Shown here: positions 25,046 through 34,991 of the stretch, piece by piece
How the letters are laid out: each line of letters starts with the position of its first letter
Position numbering within the stretch: the stretch's first letter is position 1
DNA from: an uncultured Polaribacter sp.
Lineage (GTDB): Bacteria; Bacteroidota; Bacteroidia; Flavobacteriales; Flavobacteriaceae
DNA: 64,000 nt
Assembly (NCBI GenBank): GCA_913047375.1
Contig: CAJWTV010000001.1
Location: forward strand, 62,001 to 126,000
Direction: 5' to 3'
The notes under the pieces: generated by a model
The model's database searches: none
The model's input: only the letters and a program-made list of their open reading frames with translations
What the model was told of the DNA's origin: nothing
Translations under genes and position numbers: made by a program

Positions 25046-27367
25046 TTAACCAATAATTTTTAAATTCACAAAACGTAATAAGAGATTTTTCTTTCCTGCA
25101 GTACCAAACTGAATCATAGCTTTTTTATCTGGACCATTTCCTTCCATTGAGATTACTTCTCCTCTACCAAAACGATCGTGCTCTATGATATTACCTATTA
25201 TTATATTATTATCAAATAAATTTCCTTTTGATAATGTTTGAGAAATTTTCTTTAAATTTTTTGGAACTATAATTTCTGTCTTATTTTCTAACTCTCTTTC
25301 TATTTTTTTACGTTTGATAGGTTTTTGAAAACGAATACCTTTTGGGATATCATCAAATAAACTTTTATCAACAAATCTATTTACTGAAGGCTCAATTGTT
25401 TTTGGTGTTATATAATGTAAAAAGTTATCATCTATTTCCTCTAAAAACCTACTCGGTTCTGCATCAATGAGTTTACCCCACCTGTAACGCGTTTGTGCAT
25501 AAGTTAAATAAGCTACTTTTTCTGCTCTAGTTAAGGCTACATAAAATAATCTACGTTCTTCTTCTAGCTCACTTCTTGTATTCATACTCATAGCTGATGG
25601 AAATAAATTCTCTTCCAAACCGACTACATAAACATGAGAATATTCTAGACCTTTAGACTGATGGATAGTCATTAACGATATACTAGGTTTATCATCATTC
25701 TTTTTTGAATCAAAATCTGTAGCTAAAGCAACATCTTCCAAAAAAGAGGTTAAAGAAGTGTCTTCACCTTGCTCAATTTTATCCGTAATAAAATCTTTAA
25801 TTCCGTTTAATAATTCTTGAATATTTTCGACTTTACTTACGGCTTCTGGGGTACCTTCTTTTTCAATATCCTTTATTAACTGTGTCTGCTTAACAACTAT
25901 TTCAGCAATTTCAAAAGCATTCTTTTTTTGTGATTCTATTTGTAAACTTAACATCATATTTAAAAAATTATGAAGTTTATTTTTAGTTCCAGAGTTTATT
26001 TTTAAATCAATTTTATCAATATATTTTAAAATATCAAATATTGATTTTTTATAATGATTTGCGGCTATTGTTAATTTGTCTATCGTTGTTGCCCCAATGC
26101 CACGCGCTGGATAGTTAATTATTCTTTTTAGGGCTTCTTCATCATTAGGATTAATAAGTATTCGCAGATAAGATAGAATATCTTTAATTTCTTTTCTTTG
26201 ATAAAAAGAAATTCCGCCATAAATTTTATATTCAATACCCTTTTTACGTAAAGCATCTTCTATAGCTCTCGATTGTGAATTAGTCCTATATAAAACAGCA
26301 AACTGATCATTTTTTAATTGAAGGTTCATTTTATTATCCCAAATCGATTGAGCTACAAAGCGTCCCTCCTCTCCGTCAGAAATTGTACGCATGACTTGAA
26401 TACATTCACCAGCATCATTTGAAGTCCAAACTTCTTTATCTAACTTTGTTTTATTTTTTGCTATTACAGAATTAGCTGCATTTACAATGTTACTTGTAGA
26501 TCTATAATTCTGTTCTAATTTAAAAGTTTTTACTTCTGGGTAGTCTTTCTGAAAACTTAAAATATTCTGAATATTTGCACCTCTAAAACTATAGATACTT
26601 TGAGAGTCGTCTCCAACTACACAAATATTTTGAAATCGATCTGCCAAAGCTTTTACTATTAAATATTGTGAGTGATTAGTATCTTGATACTCATCAACCA
26701 TAATATATCTAAATCGATTTTGATATTTAGCTAAAGACTCTGGAAAACGAGCCAATAACTCATTAGTTCTCAATAATAAATCATCAAAATCCATTGCACC
26801 GGCTTTAAAACACCTGTCAACATATTCTTTATAAATATCTCCAACCTTTGGCCTACTAGCATGTAAATCTGCTTCCTGTAGCTCTGAATTATTAAAATAT
26901 GCTCTAACTGTTATTAAACTATTTTTAAAAGAAGAAATCCTGTTTAGAATCTGTTTTGGTTTATATCTTTCCTTATCTAAGTTCATTTCTTTTATGATAG
27001 AACTTATCAAACGAACTGAATCTTGTGTGTCGTAAATTGTGAAGTTTGAAGGAAAACCTAATTTATCTGCTTCAGATCGTAAAATTCTTGCAAAAACAGA
27101 ATGAAATGTACCCATCCATAAATTTTTTGCTTCACTAACACCTACAACAGACGCTATCCTATCCTTCATTTCTCTCGCAGCTTTATTTGTAAACGTAAGC
27201 GACAAAATATTAAAAGCATCAACTCCTTGCTCCATTAGATGAGCAATTCGATAAGTTAACACACGTGTTTTACCAGAACCTGCTCCTGCAATGATTATCA
27301 TTGGACCATCTTTTTGAAGGACGGCTTGTTTTTGAGCTTCGTTTAATGAATCTAAATAATTATTCAA
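25046..27367 (-). CDS. ATP-dependent DNA helicase UvrD/PcrA
   Basis: The 773-residue superfamily 1A helicase has an N-terminal Q-motif region LNEAQKQAV, Walker A AGAGSGKTRVL, Walker B MVDEYQDTN, SLTFTNKAAREMKDR (motif Ia), VVGDDSQSIYSFRGA (motif III), LEQNYRS (motif IV), TIHQSKGLEY and VALTRAEK. The C-terminal Tudor-like region (GNIIEHDRFGRGEVISMEG) is also present. It translocates 3'-5' on DNA in nucleotide-excision and mismatch repair and removes proteins from DNA. Length is normal for UvrD/PcrA. It is divergent from the small membrane-protein gene at 27499. Confidence 0.95.
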   Translation of the reverse strand: MNNYLDSLNEAQKQAVLQKDGPMIIIAGAGSGKTRVLTYRIAHLMEQGVDAFNILSLTFTNKAAREMKDRIASVVGVSEAKNLWMGTFHSVFARILRSEADKLGFPSNFTIYDTQDSVRLISSIIKEMNLDKERYKPKQILNRISSFKNSLITVRAYFNNSELQEADLHASRPKVGDIYKEYVDRCFKAGAMDFDDLLLRTNELLARFPESLAKYQNRFRYIMVDEYQDTNHSQYLIVKALADRFQNICVVGDDSQSIYSFRGANIQNILSFQKDYPEVKTFKLEQNYRSTSNIVNAANSVIAKNKTKLDKEVWTSNDAGECIQVMRTISDGEEGRFVAQSIWDNKMNLQLKNDQFAVLYRTNSQSRAIEDALRKKGIEYKIYGGISFYQRKEIKDILSYLRILINPNDEEALKRIINYPARGIGATTIDKLTIAANHYKKSIFDILKYIDKIDLKINSGTKNKLHNFLNMMLSLQIESQKKNAFEIAEIVVKQTQLIKDIEKEGTPEAVSKVENIQELLNGIKDFITDKIEQGEDTSLTSFLEDVALATDFDSKKNDDKPSISLMTIHQSKGLEYSHVYVVGLEENLFPSAMSMNTRSELEEERRLFYVALTRAEKVAYLTYAQTRYRWGKLIDAEPSRFLEEIDDNFLHYITPKTIEPSVNRFVDKSLFDDIPKGIRFQKPIKRKKIERELENKTEIIVPKNLKKISQTLSKGNLFDNNIIIGNIIEHDRFGRGEVISMEGNGPDKKAMIQFGTAGKKNLLLRFVNLKIIG

Positions 27368-27470
27368 GAGTTATATTTTATAGGTTTTAAAACGTGAAAT
27401 TAAGTATTCTTTATTTCTAACAAGATATGTTTCATATTTTTTATTCACAATTTTTTACACTTAAAAAAAG

Positions 27471-27478
27471 TATATTTG
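27471..27478 (+). promoter_or_regulatory. -7 promoter box of the 27499 gene
   Basis: TATATTTG is a perfect TAnnTTTG match 20 bases upstream of the ATG at 27499. Confidence 0.45.
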
Positions 27479-27498
27479 TATCATGATAATAAAAAGAA

Positions 27499-28011
27499 AT
27501 GGAATATAAAATTTTAGATAGCATAGGCTATATATTACCTTCAATAGTAACTGGACTTGTTGCCTATTATATGTTTAAAGGATTTATTAAAAATAAAGAT
27601 TCTGAAAATAAATTAGAAATTTTATCACAAAAAATGAAAGAATCGTTACCTCTAAAGCTTAAAGCTTATGAGCGTATGTTATTATTCTCTGACAGAATTA
27701 ACCCCGTAAAAATGTTACTAAGAATTAACCCATTATCAGATAACAAACAAGACTATTTACAACTTTTAGTGGCAAATGTAGAACAAGAATTTGAACATAA
27801 TTTAGTTCAGCAAATCTATGTTTCTAATGAGGCATGGATAGCTGTATTAGGAGTGAAAAATACTGTCATAAATAAATTAATTCTAGAAGCGAAAAACTCT
27901 AGTGAGGCGAATGATTTAAGAGAAAACATTTTTAAATACTATTCTAATAAACTTCCACCCACAGATACAGCGATAGCTATAATTAAAAACGAAGTAAAAA
28001 AAATATTATAA
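27499..28011 (+). CDS. Uncharacterised membrane-anchored protein
   Basis: This 170-residue protein is one I cannot name. It has a single N-terminal hydrophobic segment (about residues 8-27, GYILPSIVTGLVAYYMFKGF). The rest is a helical soluble domain of about 130 residues, including RMLLFSDRINPVKMLLRINP. There is no signal-cleavage site or known catalytic motif. It is well supported as a gene by its -7 box and its shared bidirectional terminator. Because the anchor is N-terminal, the domain probably faces one side of the inner membrane; its role is unknown. Confidence 0.75.
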   Translation: MEYKILDSIGYILPSIVTGLVAYYMFKGFIKNKDSENKLEILSQKMKESLPLKLKAYERMLLFSDRINPVKMLLRINPLSDNKQDYLQLLVANVEQEFEHNLVQQIYVSNEAWIAVLGVKNTVINKLILEAKNSSEANDLRENIFKYYSNKLPPTDTAIAIIKNEVKKIL

Positions 28012-28041
28012 AAAAAGGCTCCAAATATGAAGCCTTTTTTT
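28011..28041. terminator. Bidirectional terminator between the 27499 gene and btuB
   Basis: AAAAAAGGCT (28011-28020) pairs with AGCCTTTTTT (28031-28040), giving U runs on both strands between two convergent genes. It starts at the last base of the stop codon of the plus-strand gene. Confidence 0.85.
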
Positions 28042-28061
28042 ATAATCTAAATTATTTATTT

Positions 28062-30005
28062 TTAAAATTGAAATCTTACTCCTACTTTGTAGTTTCTTCC
28101 TCTTGTAGAATAACCAAAAATGTCGTCATAATCTTCATTTAAAATATTAGTAACAGCTGCAAATAAGGTAACTGTTTCTCCTAATAATTTATAATTTGTC
28201 ATAAAGTCTAAAACTTGATAATTTTCTAAAATCACGTCTTCCCCTGCTGATCCAAAAGAACCATACCTATCAAAAATTGTTCTTTCGCCTACGTTTCTAT
28301 AGGTGAAATTTATAAAAGCATTATTATATAGTGTTATATCAATTCCTCCGACGAATTTATTAGCAGGTATGTAATCGTTAAAATCTTCTAATTTATTTCT
28401 GTTAATATGAGTATATGATGCATTCATAGATAAAAAAGATGTAATATCAACTTTAGTATTTACCTCTAAACCATTTGCATCAGAAGAACTATTACCATAA
28501 CTATAGGAAGTATTATCATAAATAATGGCGTTTACTTCATTTCTGTTGAAATAAACTACATCTAATGATAACCAGTCTTGATAACGTAAGTCAAAACCAG
28601 CTTCAAATGTCTCATTAGTTTCTGGTTTCAAATCAATATTTCCTGAATATCCATCATATAATTGATATAAACTTGGTGCAATAAATGCAGTACTATAAGA
28701 TGATAATATTTTTAAAGTAGTTGTATTATCTTTTAATACCGAATACGCTAAGTTTCCATCATAAACAAATTGATTGCCATATACATTGTGCATATTTAAA
28801 CGACCACCAAAATTTACACTTACTCCGTAATTAGAAATATAAACAAGACTTGCGTATGGATCTAGTGTATTAAAATTAGCTATTTCCCTATCAATAGTGG
28901 CAAACGGTGTCACACTATTATTACTGTGATTTTGATAATTTATTCCTGTAATTAATTGGAATTGTTTCGAAAACTCATATTTATTTACCAAATCTAAGAA
29001 GATACTTTTTCCATCAAATTGATAGGTATCTAGTGTATTGGAAAAAGTGTTAAATTGATTTAAACTTCTTTTTATAGAATTAACAGAAGCTAATAAGTAT
29101 AATTGACCCTTGCTGTAGGAAAGGTTTGGTTTTATACCTACTCTAAATTGTTTTTGATTTCCTGAATTTTGATTGCTATCGGAAAATGCTCCACCATCAA
29201 ACTCATAATCAAATTCGTCAAAGTTTAAAAAGGTCTCTACAGTTATATTTTTATTAAAATTATACCCTAATTTTAATAATCCATTTTTACCATAATACGC
29301 ATCATTTTCAAATTCTGAATTTGTACTACTTTTTGCAGATGACATTCCGTCTACACCAGTTAAACTAAAAGATCCTAAAAAGTTAAAAGATCCAAAAGAT
29401 CCATTAATATTTATATTTTGATTTCTATCAGATAGCATACTTTCAGAATAACTTGCAGTATTATTAGAGCCTACACTTGTTTCAAAAGAACCTGAAATTT
29501 TATTTTTCGATGCTTTATTTAATATAATATTAATAACAGCTGTTGCTGCACCAGAGCCATATAAAGTTGAAGATGCACCTTTTAAAATCTCAATACTTTC
29601 TATTTGATTTAATGCAATTAAACGCAAATCAAATTCTTGATTTATAGCAGATTGATCAGTAACTGCTACCCCATCAATCAATATTAAAACCTGTCTACTT
29701 CTTCCCCCTCTAATATTGATACTTCTAGGTTCAGTTGGATTAGAGTTAACACCCCTAATATCAATACCTGAGATAGTGTTCAATATCTCAATAACTGTTT
29801 TACCTGCATTTTGTTGGAGTTCTTTTTTAGTAATCTTATGGATAACCTTTCCTGTATTTTCCTTTTTAAGATTAAATTTTGTTGCGGTAACTACTACTTC
29901 TTGTAAAGTTTCTACTTTATCTTTTTGCGAAGTTTTTTTTTGTGCAAAAAAAGTTGTGCTGACAAGATTAAATGCCATGACACCAATAATAAATTGTTTT
30001 TTCAT
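28062..30005 (-). CDS. TonB-dependent outer-membrane receptor, BtuB-like (cobalamin uptake)
   Basis: The 647-residue protein has a signal peptide (MKKQFIIGVMAFNLVSTTFFAQ), a TonB box-like stretch (LQEVVVTAT), a plug domain (GIDIRG...RSRQVLILIDGVAVTDQ and IEILKGASSTLYGSGA) and a beta-barrel ending in a terminal aromatic (VGVRFQF). A cobalamin riboswitch lies in its 5' leader, so the substrate is most likely vitamin B12 or a related corrinoid. ATG at 30003-30005 was chosen because it begins the signal peptide; an upstream ORF extension of 17 residues does not fit. Energy comes through TonB-ExbBD, which are not in the window. Confidence 0.92.
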   Translation of the reverse strand: MKKQFIIGVMAFNLVSTTFFAQKKTSQKDKVETLQEVVVTATKFNLKKENTGKVIHKITKKELQQNAGKTVIEILNTISGIDIRGVNSNPTEPRSINIRGGRSRQVLILIDGVAVTDQSAINQEFDLRLIALNQIESIEILKGASSTLYGSGAATAVINIILNKASKNKISGSFETSVGSNNTASYSESMLSDRNQNININGSFGSFNFLGSFSLTGVDGMSSAKSSTNSEFENDAYYGKNGLLKLGYNFNKNITVETFLNFDEFDYEFDGGAFSDSNQNSGNQKQFRVGIKPNLSYSKGQLYLLASVNSIKRSLNQFNTFSNTLDTYQFDGKSIFLDLVNKYEFSKQFQLITGINYQNHSNNSVTPFATIDREIANFNTLDPYASLVYISNYGVSVNFGGRLNMHNVYGNQFVYDGNLAYSVLKDNTTTLKILSSYSTAFIAPSLYQLYDGYSGNIDLKPETNETFEAGFDLRYQDWLSLDVVYFNRNEVNAIIYDNTSYSYGNSSSDANGLEVNTKVDITSFLSMNASYTHINRNKLEDFNDYIPANKFVGGIDITLYNNAFINFTYRNVGERTIFDRYGSFGSAGEDVILENYQVLDFMTNYKLLGETVTLFAAVTNILNEDYDDIFGYSTRGRNYKVGVRFQF

Positions 30006-30106
30006 TTTAATTAAATTTGATTTACAATAAATCAGGTAAATTTTGTGTACAAACATGCTAAGATTAATACATAAACTTCTATCCCGAAAGTTTTTATCTC
30101 GTGATT

Positions 30107-30285
30107 AACGGCAGGTCTCCTGACTTGTTTTTATGTTACTTTGCCTTCCCAATGTAAAACACCAGTGGCAAAAGTTTAAGTAACATCCTCTATAGAGGCA
30201 CTGTTTAATTAAATTAATTAATACAGTATTAACTTACAGTTGCGGGAACAGCTCTGGAATTTAACCAGATTCCCTTTTAATTTGA
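30107..30285 (-). promoter_or_regulatory. Cobalamin (adenosylcobalamin) riboswitch
   Basis: On the minus strand the leader shows the cobalamin aptamer consensus in order: GGGAATCTGG near the 5' end, GCTGTTCCCGCAACTGTAA, GCCACTGG, GGGAAGGCAAAG, and AGTCAGGAGACCTGCC (B12 box, plus-strand 30110-30126). It ends about 100 bases before the btuB ATG. No U-run terminator is visible between the aptamer and the gene, so control is probably at translation (inference). B12 is expected to repress the receptor. Confidence 0.95.
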
Positions 30286-30323
30286 TAACAAAATGTTTTC
30301 TGTATCAAAACCAAAAATCTTGG

Positions 30324-30331
30324 CAAATCTA
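30324..30331 (-). promoter_or_regulatory. -7 box of the riboswitch-btuB transcript
   Basis: TAGATTTG on the minus strand is a perfect TAnnTTTG match about 40 bases upstream of the aptamer. It lies next to the divergent btuF-like promoter. Confidence 0.5.
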
Positions 30332-30340
30332 ATTAAAAAA

Positions 30341-30371
30341 TTGTGACTGAAGAAATTGTTTTGTAATCTTG
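30341..30371 (+). promoter_or_regulatory. Promoter of the btuF-like gene (TTG-20-TAATCTTG)
   Basis: TTG at 30341-30343 and TAATCTTG at 30364-30371 are 20 bases apart. The box has seven of eight consensus matches and lies 18 bases before the ATG at 30390. Its region overlaps the upstream part of the divergent riboswitch promoter. Confidence 0.5.
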
Positions 30372-30389
30372 TTCTTTAAAATAATTTAA

Positions 30390-31529
30390 ATGAATTTTAC
30401 TTTTTTTAAAACACTTGTTATTCTATTTTTAATCGTTTCTTTTTCATGTAAAGAAAAGCTAAATACAGAAGAATCATTAATTAGAACTTCTAATATTAAA
30501 TATGCAAAAGGATTTGATATTGTGAGTGAAAATGGAAATAAGAAATTAATTATAAAGAACCCTTACAAAAACTCTAAAAAAGTTTTCTCTTATATTTTAT
30601 ATAAAAAATCAGCTATAAAATCGATTAATAAATCTATCAATGTTAAAATAGAGGTTCCTATTCAAGAACTAGTAGTTACCTCTACAACTCACATTCCAAT
30701 GATTGAGTTATTAAATGAGGAATTATCTATTATTGGTTTTCCAAACACTAAATATATATCTTCTAAAAAGACAAGAAAATTAATTGATCAAGGTAAGATT
30801 ATAGATATAGGAAAAGAAAATTCTTTAAATACCGAAATATTATTAGACATAGAACCACAATTAGTTATAGGTTATGGTGTTTCTAATGCAGATAAAACTC
30901 TAGCTACTGTTCAAAAAGCAGGTATTCCTGTTATTTATAATGGAGACTGGCTGGAAGAAACTCCCCTTGGAAAAGCAGAATGGATAAAATTTTTTGGTGT
31001 TTTATTTGATAAGGAAAAACAAGCTGATAGTATTTTTAAAAAGATTGAGAGTAATTATTTAGAAGCTAAAAATATCGCTCTAAAATCAAATAAAAAACTC
31101 ACTGTATTATCTGGTGCTATTATGAGTAAAGATATTTGGAATTTACCTGCTGGTAATAGTTTTGTGTCAAAATTCTTGAAAGATGCAAATCTTGATTATC
31201 TATGGCGAAAAACTAAGGGAAATGGAAGCTTATCTCTAAGTTTTGAAAGTGTATTTGAAAAAGGTATAAATGCAGACTTTTGGATTGCACCAGGATATTT
31301 CACTTCTAAAAATCAACTTTTGAAAAGTAATAAGTTATATGCTAAATTTAAATCTTTTATAAATAATAATATATATACTTCATCTAATAGAAAAGGAGAA
31401 ACTGGTGGGGTTCTATATTATGAATTAGCTACAACAAGACCCGATCTTGTTTTAAAAGATATTATTAAAATTACAAATCCTAAACTTTTACCAGATTACA
31501 AAACTACCTTTTTTGAAAAGATGAAATAA
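30390..31529 (+). CDS. Lipoprotein ABC-transporter substrate-binding protein, BtuF/FepB-like (probable corrinoid binding)
   Basis: The 379-residue protein has a lipoprotein signal with the lipidated Cys at residue 20 (IVSFSC). The two-lobe periplasmic-binding fold of the cobalamin/Fe3+-siderophore class is shown by QELVVTSTTHIPMIELLNEE, IGFPNTKYI and LDIEPQLVIGYG. It faces divergently away from a riboswitch-controlled BtuB homologue, so B12 is the likely ligand. No permease or ATPase genes are adjacent: a racemase homologue follows on the other strand with its stop 4 bases away. The ligand is inferred from context only. Confidence 0.85.
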   Translation: MNFTFFKTLVILFLIVSFSCKEKLNTEESLIRTSNIKYAKGFDIVSENGNKKLIIKNPYKNSKKVFSYILYKKSAIKSINKSINVKIEVPIQELVVTSTTHIPMIELLNEELSIIGFPNTKYISSKKTRKLIDQGKIIDIGKENSLNTEILLDIEPQLVIGYGVSNADKTLATVQKAGIPVIYNGDWLEETPLGKAEWIKFFGVLFDKEKQADSIFKKIESNYLEAKNIALKSNKKLTVLSGAIMSKDIWNLPAGNSFVSKFLKDANLDYLWRKTKGNGSLSLSFESVFEKGINADFWIAPGYFTSKNQLLKSNKLYAKFKSFINNNIYTSSNRKGETGGVLYYELATTRPDLVLKDIIKITNPKLLPDYKTTFFEKMK

Positions 31530-31533
31530 GGTA

Positions 31534-32223
31534 CTATTGATTTGAAAATAAGAATGCTGCAGTAGCATGAATAGTTGTCGTATCGAAAACTGGTACAGTA
31601 ACCTCTTTCTGTTTAACTAATAAAGGTATTTCAGTACAACCTAATATAATACCTTCCGCCCCTTGGTCAACTAACTTACTTATAATCTCTAAGTACTTTT
31701 TCTTTGCTATTTTAGTTATTTTACCCTTTGCTAGCTCATTATAAATTATTTCATTTATTATATATCTATCATCATTATTAGGAATTATAGTTTCTATACC
31801 AAAAGATGTCAAAATATTTTTAAAAAAATCTTTTTCCATTGTATATTTAGTTCCTAATAGAGCTACTTTTTTCAATTCTTTTTTAGTAATTTCTATGGAG
31901 GTTACTTCTGCTATATGAATTACAGGAATACTAACAGCATTCCTGACCGCATCTATACATAAATGCATTGTATTTGCACTAATTACAATACAAGTAGCTC
32001 CAGCTTTTTCAAGTTTTTCACCTGCATCTGCCATGATTGTATCTAACAAATCCCACCTTTCTAATTTTGTTAATTTAGAAATTTGACCAAAATCTAGTGT
32101 ATGTATTACTAACTCAGCAGAATGAGATTCTCCTAATTTATTCGCATTTAATGAGTTTAAAATTTGGTAATATAATATTGTTGATTCTGGAGTGATCCCA
32201 CCAATTAAACCTATTTTTTTCAT
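31534..32223 (-). CDS. Aspartate/glutamate racemase family protein (first catalytic residue is Ala)
   Basis: The 229-residue protein matches the Asp/Glu racemase family: GLIGGITPESTILYY at the start, CIVISANTMHLC in the middle and GIILGCTEIPLL near the end. The second catalytic Cys (C196) is present. The first site is Ala83 (ISANTMH), where the family has Cys, or Thr in the E. coli YgeA type. Racemase activity is uncertain for that reason. Its stop is 4 bases from that of the convergent btuF-like gene. The upstream neighbour parC starts 44 bases away on the same strand. Confidence 0.82.
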   Translation of the reverse strand: MKKIGLIGGITPESTILYYQILNSLNANKLGESHSAELVIHTLDFGQISKLTKLERWDLLDTIMADAGEKLEKAGATCIVISANTMHLCIDAVRNAVSIPVIHIAEVTSIEITKKELKKVALLGTKYTMEKDFFKNILTSFGIETIIPNNDDRYIINEIIYNELAKGKITKIAKKKYLEIISKLVDQGAEGIILGCTEIPLLVKQKEVTVPVFDTTTIHATAAFLFSNQ

Positions 32224-32267
32224 ACTAATACAGTTTTTGTGATTTTCTACTCTATTAAGATTTATAT

Positions 32268-34988
32268 TTAAAAAAGAGAATGCTGAGTATCGTCTTCTTT
32301 ATTATCTTTCTTCTTTTGAATTGCTTTTTTCAAAAGTTCTATCTTTTTATCTTCTTTAGAAGAATTATCTAGTACAGAAGCTTTATTAATAGTTGTTAAA
32401 TCATCTAGTAATATATCCAAAACAACCTCTTCATCTACAACATCAATTTCTTCTGATGATGTTTCCTTTGGTATAGTATAGGGTAAAGGAGGTAATAAAT
32501 TAACTTGCTTGATTTTGTTTAAAGTCAATTGATTTCCTTGAGCTTTTATACCTTTTATTGAAATAAATTCTTGGAAATTTATCTTCTGATTTTCTATATT
32601 ACGTTTAGAAAAAAGAACTTCTGCCATGGGTCTATAATCTGTAGCTATAATTTCTAATTGAGATTTTGGGTTTTCTGTAATAAAAATCTCTTCTTTATCC
32701 GGTACCTCTACTAAAAAACGTTTTATATAATAACGCTCTTTTTCACCATCAAAATAAATTGCAGAAATTGGCTTTTTGGGATGCCATTTTTCTAAAATAA
32801 TCATATCACTTTCAAAGTGCATCGCTAAATCTGGTTTTACAGCTTTAACTTTTCCGCTTTGAGAAATAATTAATATTTTATCCTCTGCTTTAAACTCTCC
32901 TAAAAGATCTCCTCTATTATCAACATTTAAACGTTGGACTGCTTCATCAAACCAAATTTTACGTGGTTTTAAAGTTGAAACACCTGCTGACTTAAAATCT
33001 ACACTTTTTATTGAATATTTTGAAATTGTATTACCTCTAACCGCTCTTCCTTTTACTGCTAAATCAGCAAAATCTATATCCCATTTCAGTTTTTTTACGC
33101 TACCTACAGATCGTAAATTAATAGTAACTACTTCAGCTTCTCCGTTTGGGTTTGAAGAAAAGTAATGAACAATAGAACTTTTACTACCATTAGCTAAATC
33201 ATATTCTTTATCTCGAGTAACAGAAGTTACATTAAAACGTTTCATATAAGATGCTCCTCTTAAGCCATCTCTATACATGAAATTATAAACAGTTCGTTTA
33301 TCTTTCTTTTTAAAGACAGCTACATAGAGAATATCTTTACCTACAAATATTTTAGATTCAACTTTTGTAACCATCATTTTACTATCTTTCCTAAAGACGA
33401 TAATATCATCAATATCAGAACAATCTGTTACAAATTCATCTCTTTTGAGTGAAGTTCCTATGAAACCTTCTTCTCTATTTACATATAATTTCGTATTGTT
33501 CATTGCGACTTTTGATGCCACTATATCATCAAAAATTCTAATTTCAGTTTTACGTTCTTTTCCTTTAGCAAAGGTCTCTTTTAAGCGTTTAAAGTAATCG
33601 ATTGCAAATTCTATCAAATTTGCTAAATGTTTTTTAACAACTGAAATTTTATCTTCTAAGCCTTCAATAAATTGTTTAGCCTTATCTATATCAAATTTTG
33701 AGATTTTCTTAATTCTAATATCTGTTAAACGAACAATGTCTTCTTCTGTTATTTCTCGCTTTAAATCTTTAATAAAAGGTTTTAAACCTTTACCAATCGC
33801 TTTAATTACTCCTACCCAAGTATCTTCTTCTTCTATATCTCTATATATTCTATTCTCAATAAAAATTCTTTCTAAAGAAGAAAAATGCCATTGTTCCTCT
33901 AATTCATTTAATTGGATATGTAGCTCTTTCTTTAGTAAATTAACTGTTAAGTCAGTAGAGTGTTTTAGCATTTCTGAAACACCTATAAACACAGGTTTAT
34001 TGTTTTCAATAGTACAACACAAAGGTGAAATAGAATTTTCACAATTTGTAAAAGCATAGAGCGCATCTATAGTTTTATCAGGAGAAACATTCGGAGGTAA
34101 ATGCACCAATATTTCAACTTCTGCTGCTGTATTATCCTCAATTTTTTTTATTTTAATTTTCCCCTTTTCATTGGCTTTAATAATACTATCAATTAACGAT
34201 GTAGTTGTTGTACCAAAAGGAATTTCATTTATTACTAACGTTTTCTTGTCTAATTGTGCGATTTTTGCTCTAACTCTTACTCTACCACCTCTAATTCCGT
34301 CATTATAGTTAGTGAAATCAGCAATTCCTCCAGTTAGGAAATCGGGTAAAATTTTAAAACTTCTTCCTTTTAAATACTTTATAGAAGCATCTATCAATTC
34401 AATAAAGTTGTGTGGTAGTATTTTAGTAGATAAGCCAACAGCTATTCCCTCCGCTCCTTGAGCTAACAGTAGAGGGAATTTTACAGGTAAATCTATTGGT
34501 TCTTTTCTTCTACCATCATAAGACATTTTCCAGTCTGTTGTTTTTGAATTAAAAACAACTTCTAATGCAAATTTAGACAAGCGAGCTTCAATATAACGAG
34601 AAGCTGCAGCACGATCTCCTGTTAAAATATTTCCCCAATTTCCTTGCATATCAATCAGTAATTCTTTCTGACCAATTTGAACCATTGCATCTGCAATAGA
34701 GGCATCTCCATGTGGATGATATTGCATCGTATGACCAACAATGTTTGCTACTTTACTGTAGCGACCATCATCTAAGTCTTTCATTGAATGCATAATTCTT
34801 CGCTGTACGGGTTTTAAACCATCTTCTAGGGATGGAACAGCTCTTTCTAATATAACATAAGAAGCATAATCTAAAAACCATTCTTTATACATACCTGTGA
34901 CTTTGGTAATGGTTTCTTGTTGAGCTAAATCTGTTCGCTCATTTTGATTAGTTAATTCTTCCTCATGTTCATTTATTTCTTCGCTCAT
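32268..34988 (-). CDS. parC: DNA topoisomerase IV subunit A (ParC)
   Basis: The 906-residue type IIA topoisomerase subunit has the catalytic Tyr segment AAASRYIEARLSKFA, the DGLKPVQRRIMHSM motif and the tower/coiled-coil region, followed by a divergent C-terminal domain. It is paired with parE immediately upstream: the parE stop is 3 bases from the parC ATG. Together they unlink daughter chromosomes and relax supercoils with ATP. The pairing with a ParE-type B subunit, and the absence of a GyrA-box C-terminal domain that I can see, favour ParC over GyrA. Confidence 0.92.
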   Translation of the reverse strand: MSEEINEHEEELTNQNERTDLAQQETITKVTGMYKEWFLDYASYVILERAVPSLEDGLKPVQRRIMHSMKDLDDGRYSKVANIVGHTMQYHPHGDASIADAMVQIGQKELLIDMQGNWGNILTGDRAAASRYIEARLSKFALEVVFNSKTTDWKMSYDGRRKEPIDLPVKFPLLLAQGAEGIAVGLSTKILPHNFIELIDASIKYLKGRSFKILPDFLTGGIADFTNYNDGIRGGRVRVRAKIAQLDKKTLVINEIPFGTTTTSLIDSIIKANEKGKIKIKKIEDNTAAEVEILVHLPPNVSPDKTIDALYAFTNCENSISPLCCTIENNKPVFIGVSEMLKHSTDLTVNLLKKELHIQLNELEEQWHFSSLERIFIENRIYRDIEEEDTWVGVIKAIGKGLKPFIKDLKREITEEDIVRLTDIRIKKISKFDIDKAKQFIEGLEDKISVVKKHLANLIEFAIDYFKRLKETFAKGKERKTEIRIFDDIVASKVAMNNTKLYVNREEGFIGTSLKRDEFVTDCSDIDDIIVFRKDSKMMVTKVESKIFVGKDILYVAVFKKKDKRTVYNFMYRDGLRGASYMKRFNVTSVTRDKEYDLANGSKSSIVHYFSSNPNGEAEVVTINLRSVGSVKKLKWDIDFADLAVKGRAVRGNTISKYSIKSVDFKSAGVSTLKPRKIWFDEAVQRLNVDNRGDLLGEFKAEDKILIISQSGKVKAVKPDLAMHFESDMIILEKWHPKKPISAIYFDGEKERYYIKRFLVEVPDKEEIFITENPKSQLEIIATDYRPMAEVLFSKRNIENQKINFQEFISIKGIKAQGNQLTLNKIKQVNLLPPLPYTIPKETSSEEIDVVDEEVVLDILLDDLTTINKASVLDNSSKEDKKIELLKKAIQKKKDNKEDDTQHSLF

Positions 34989-34991
34989 ATG

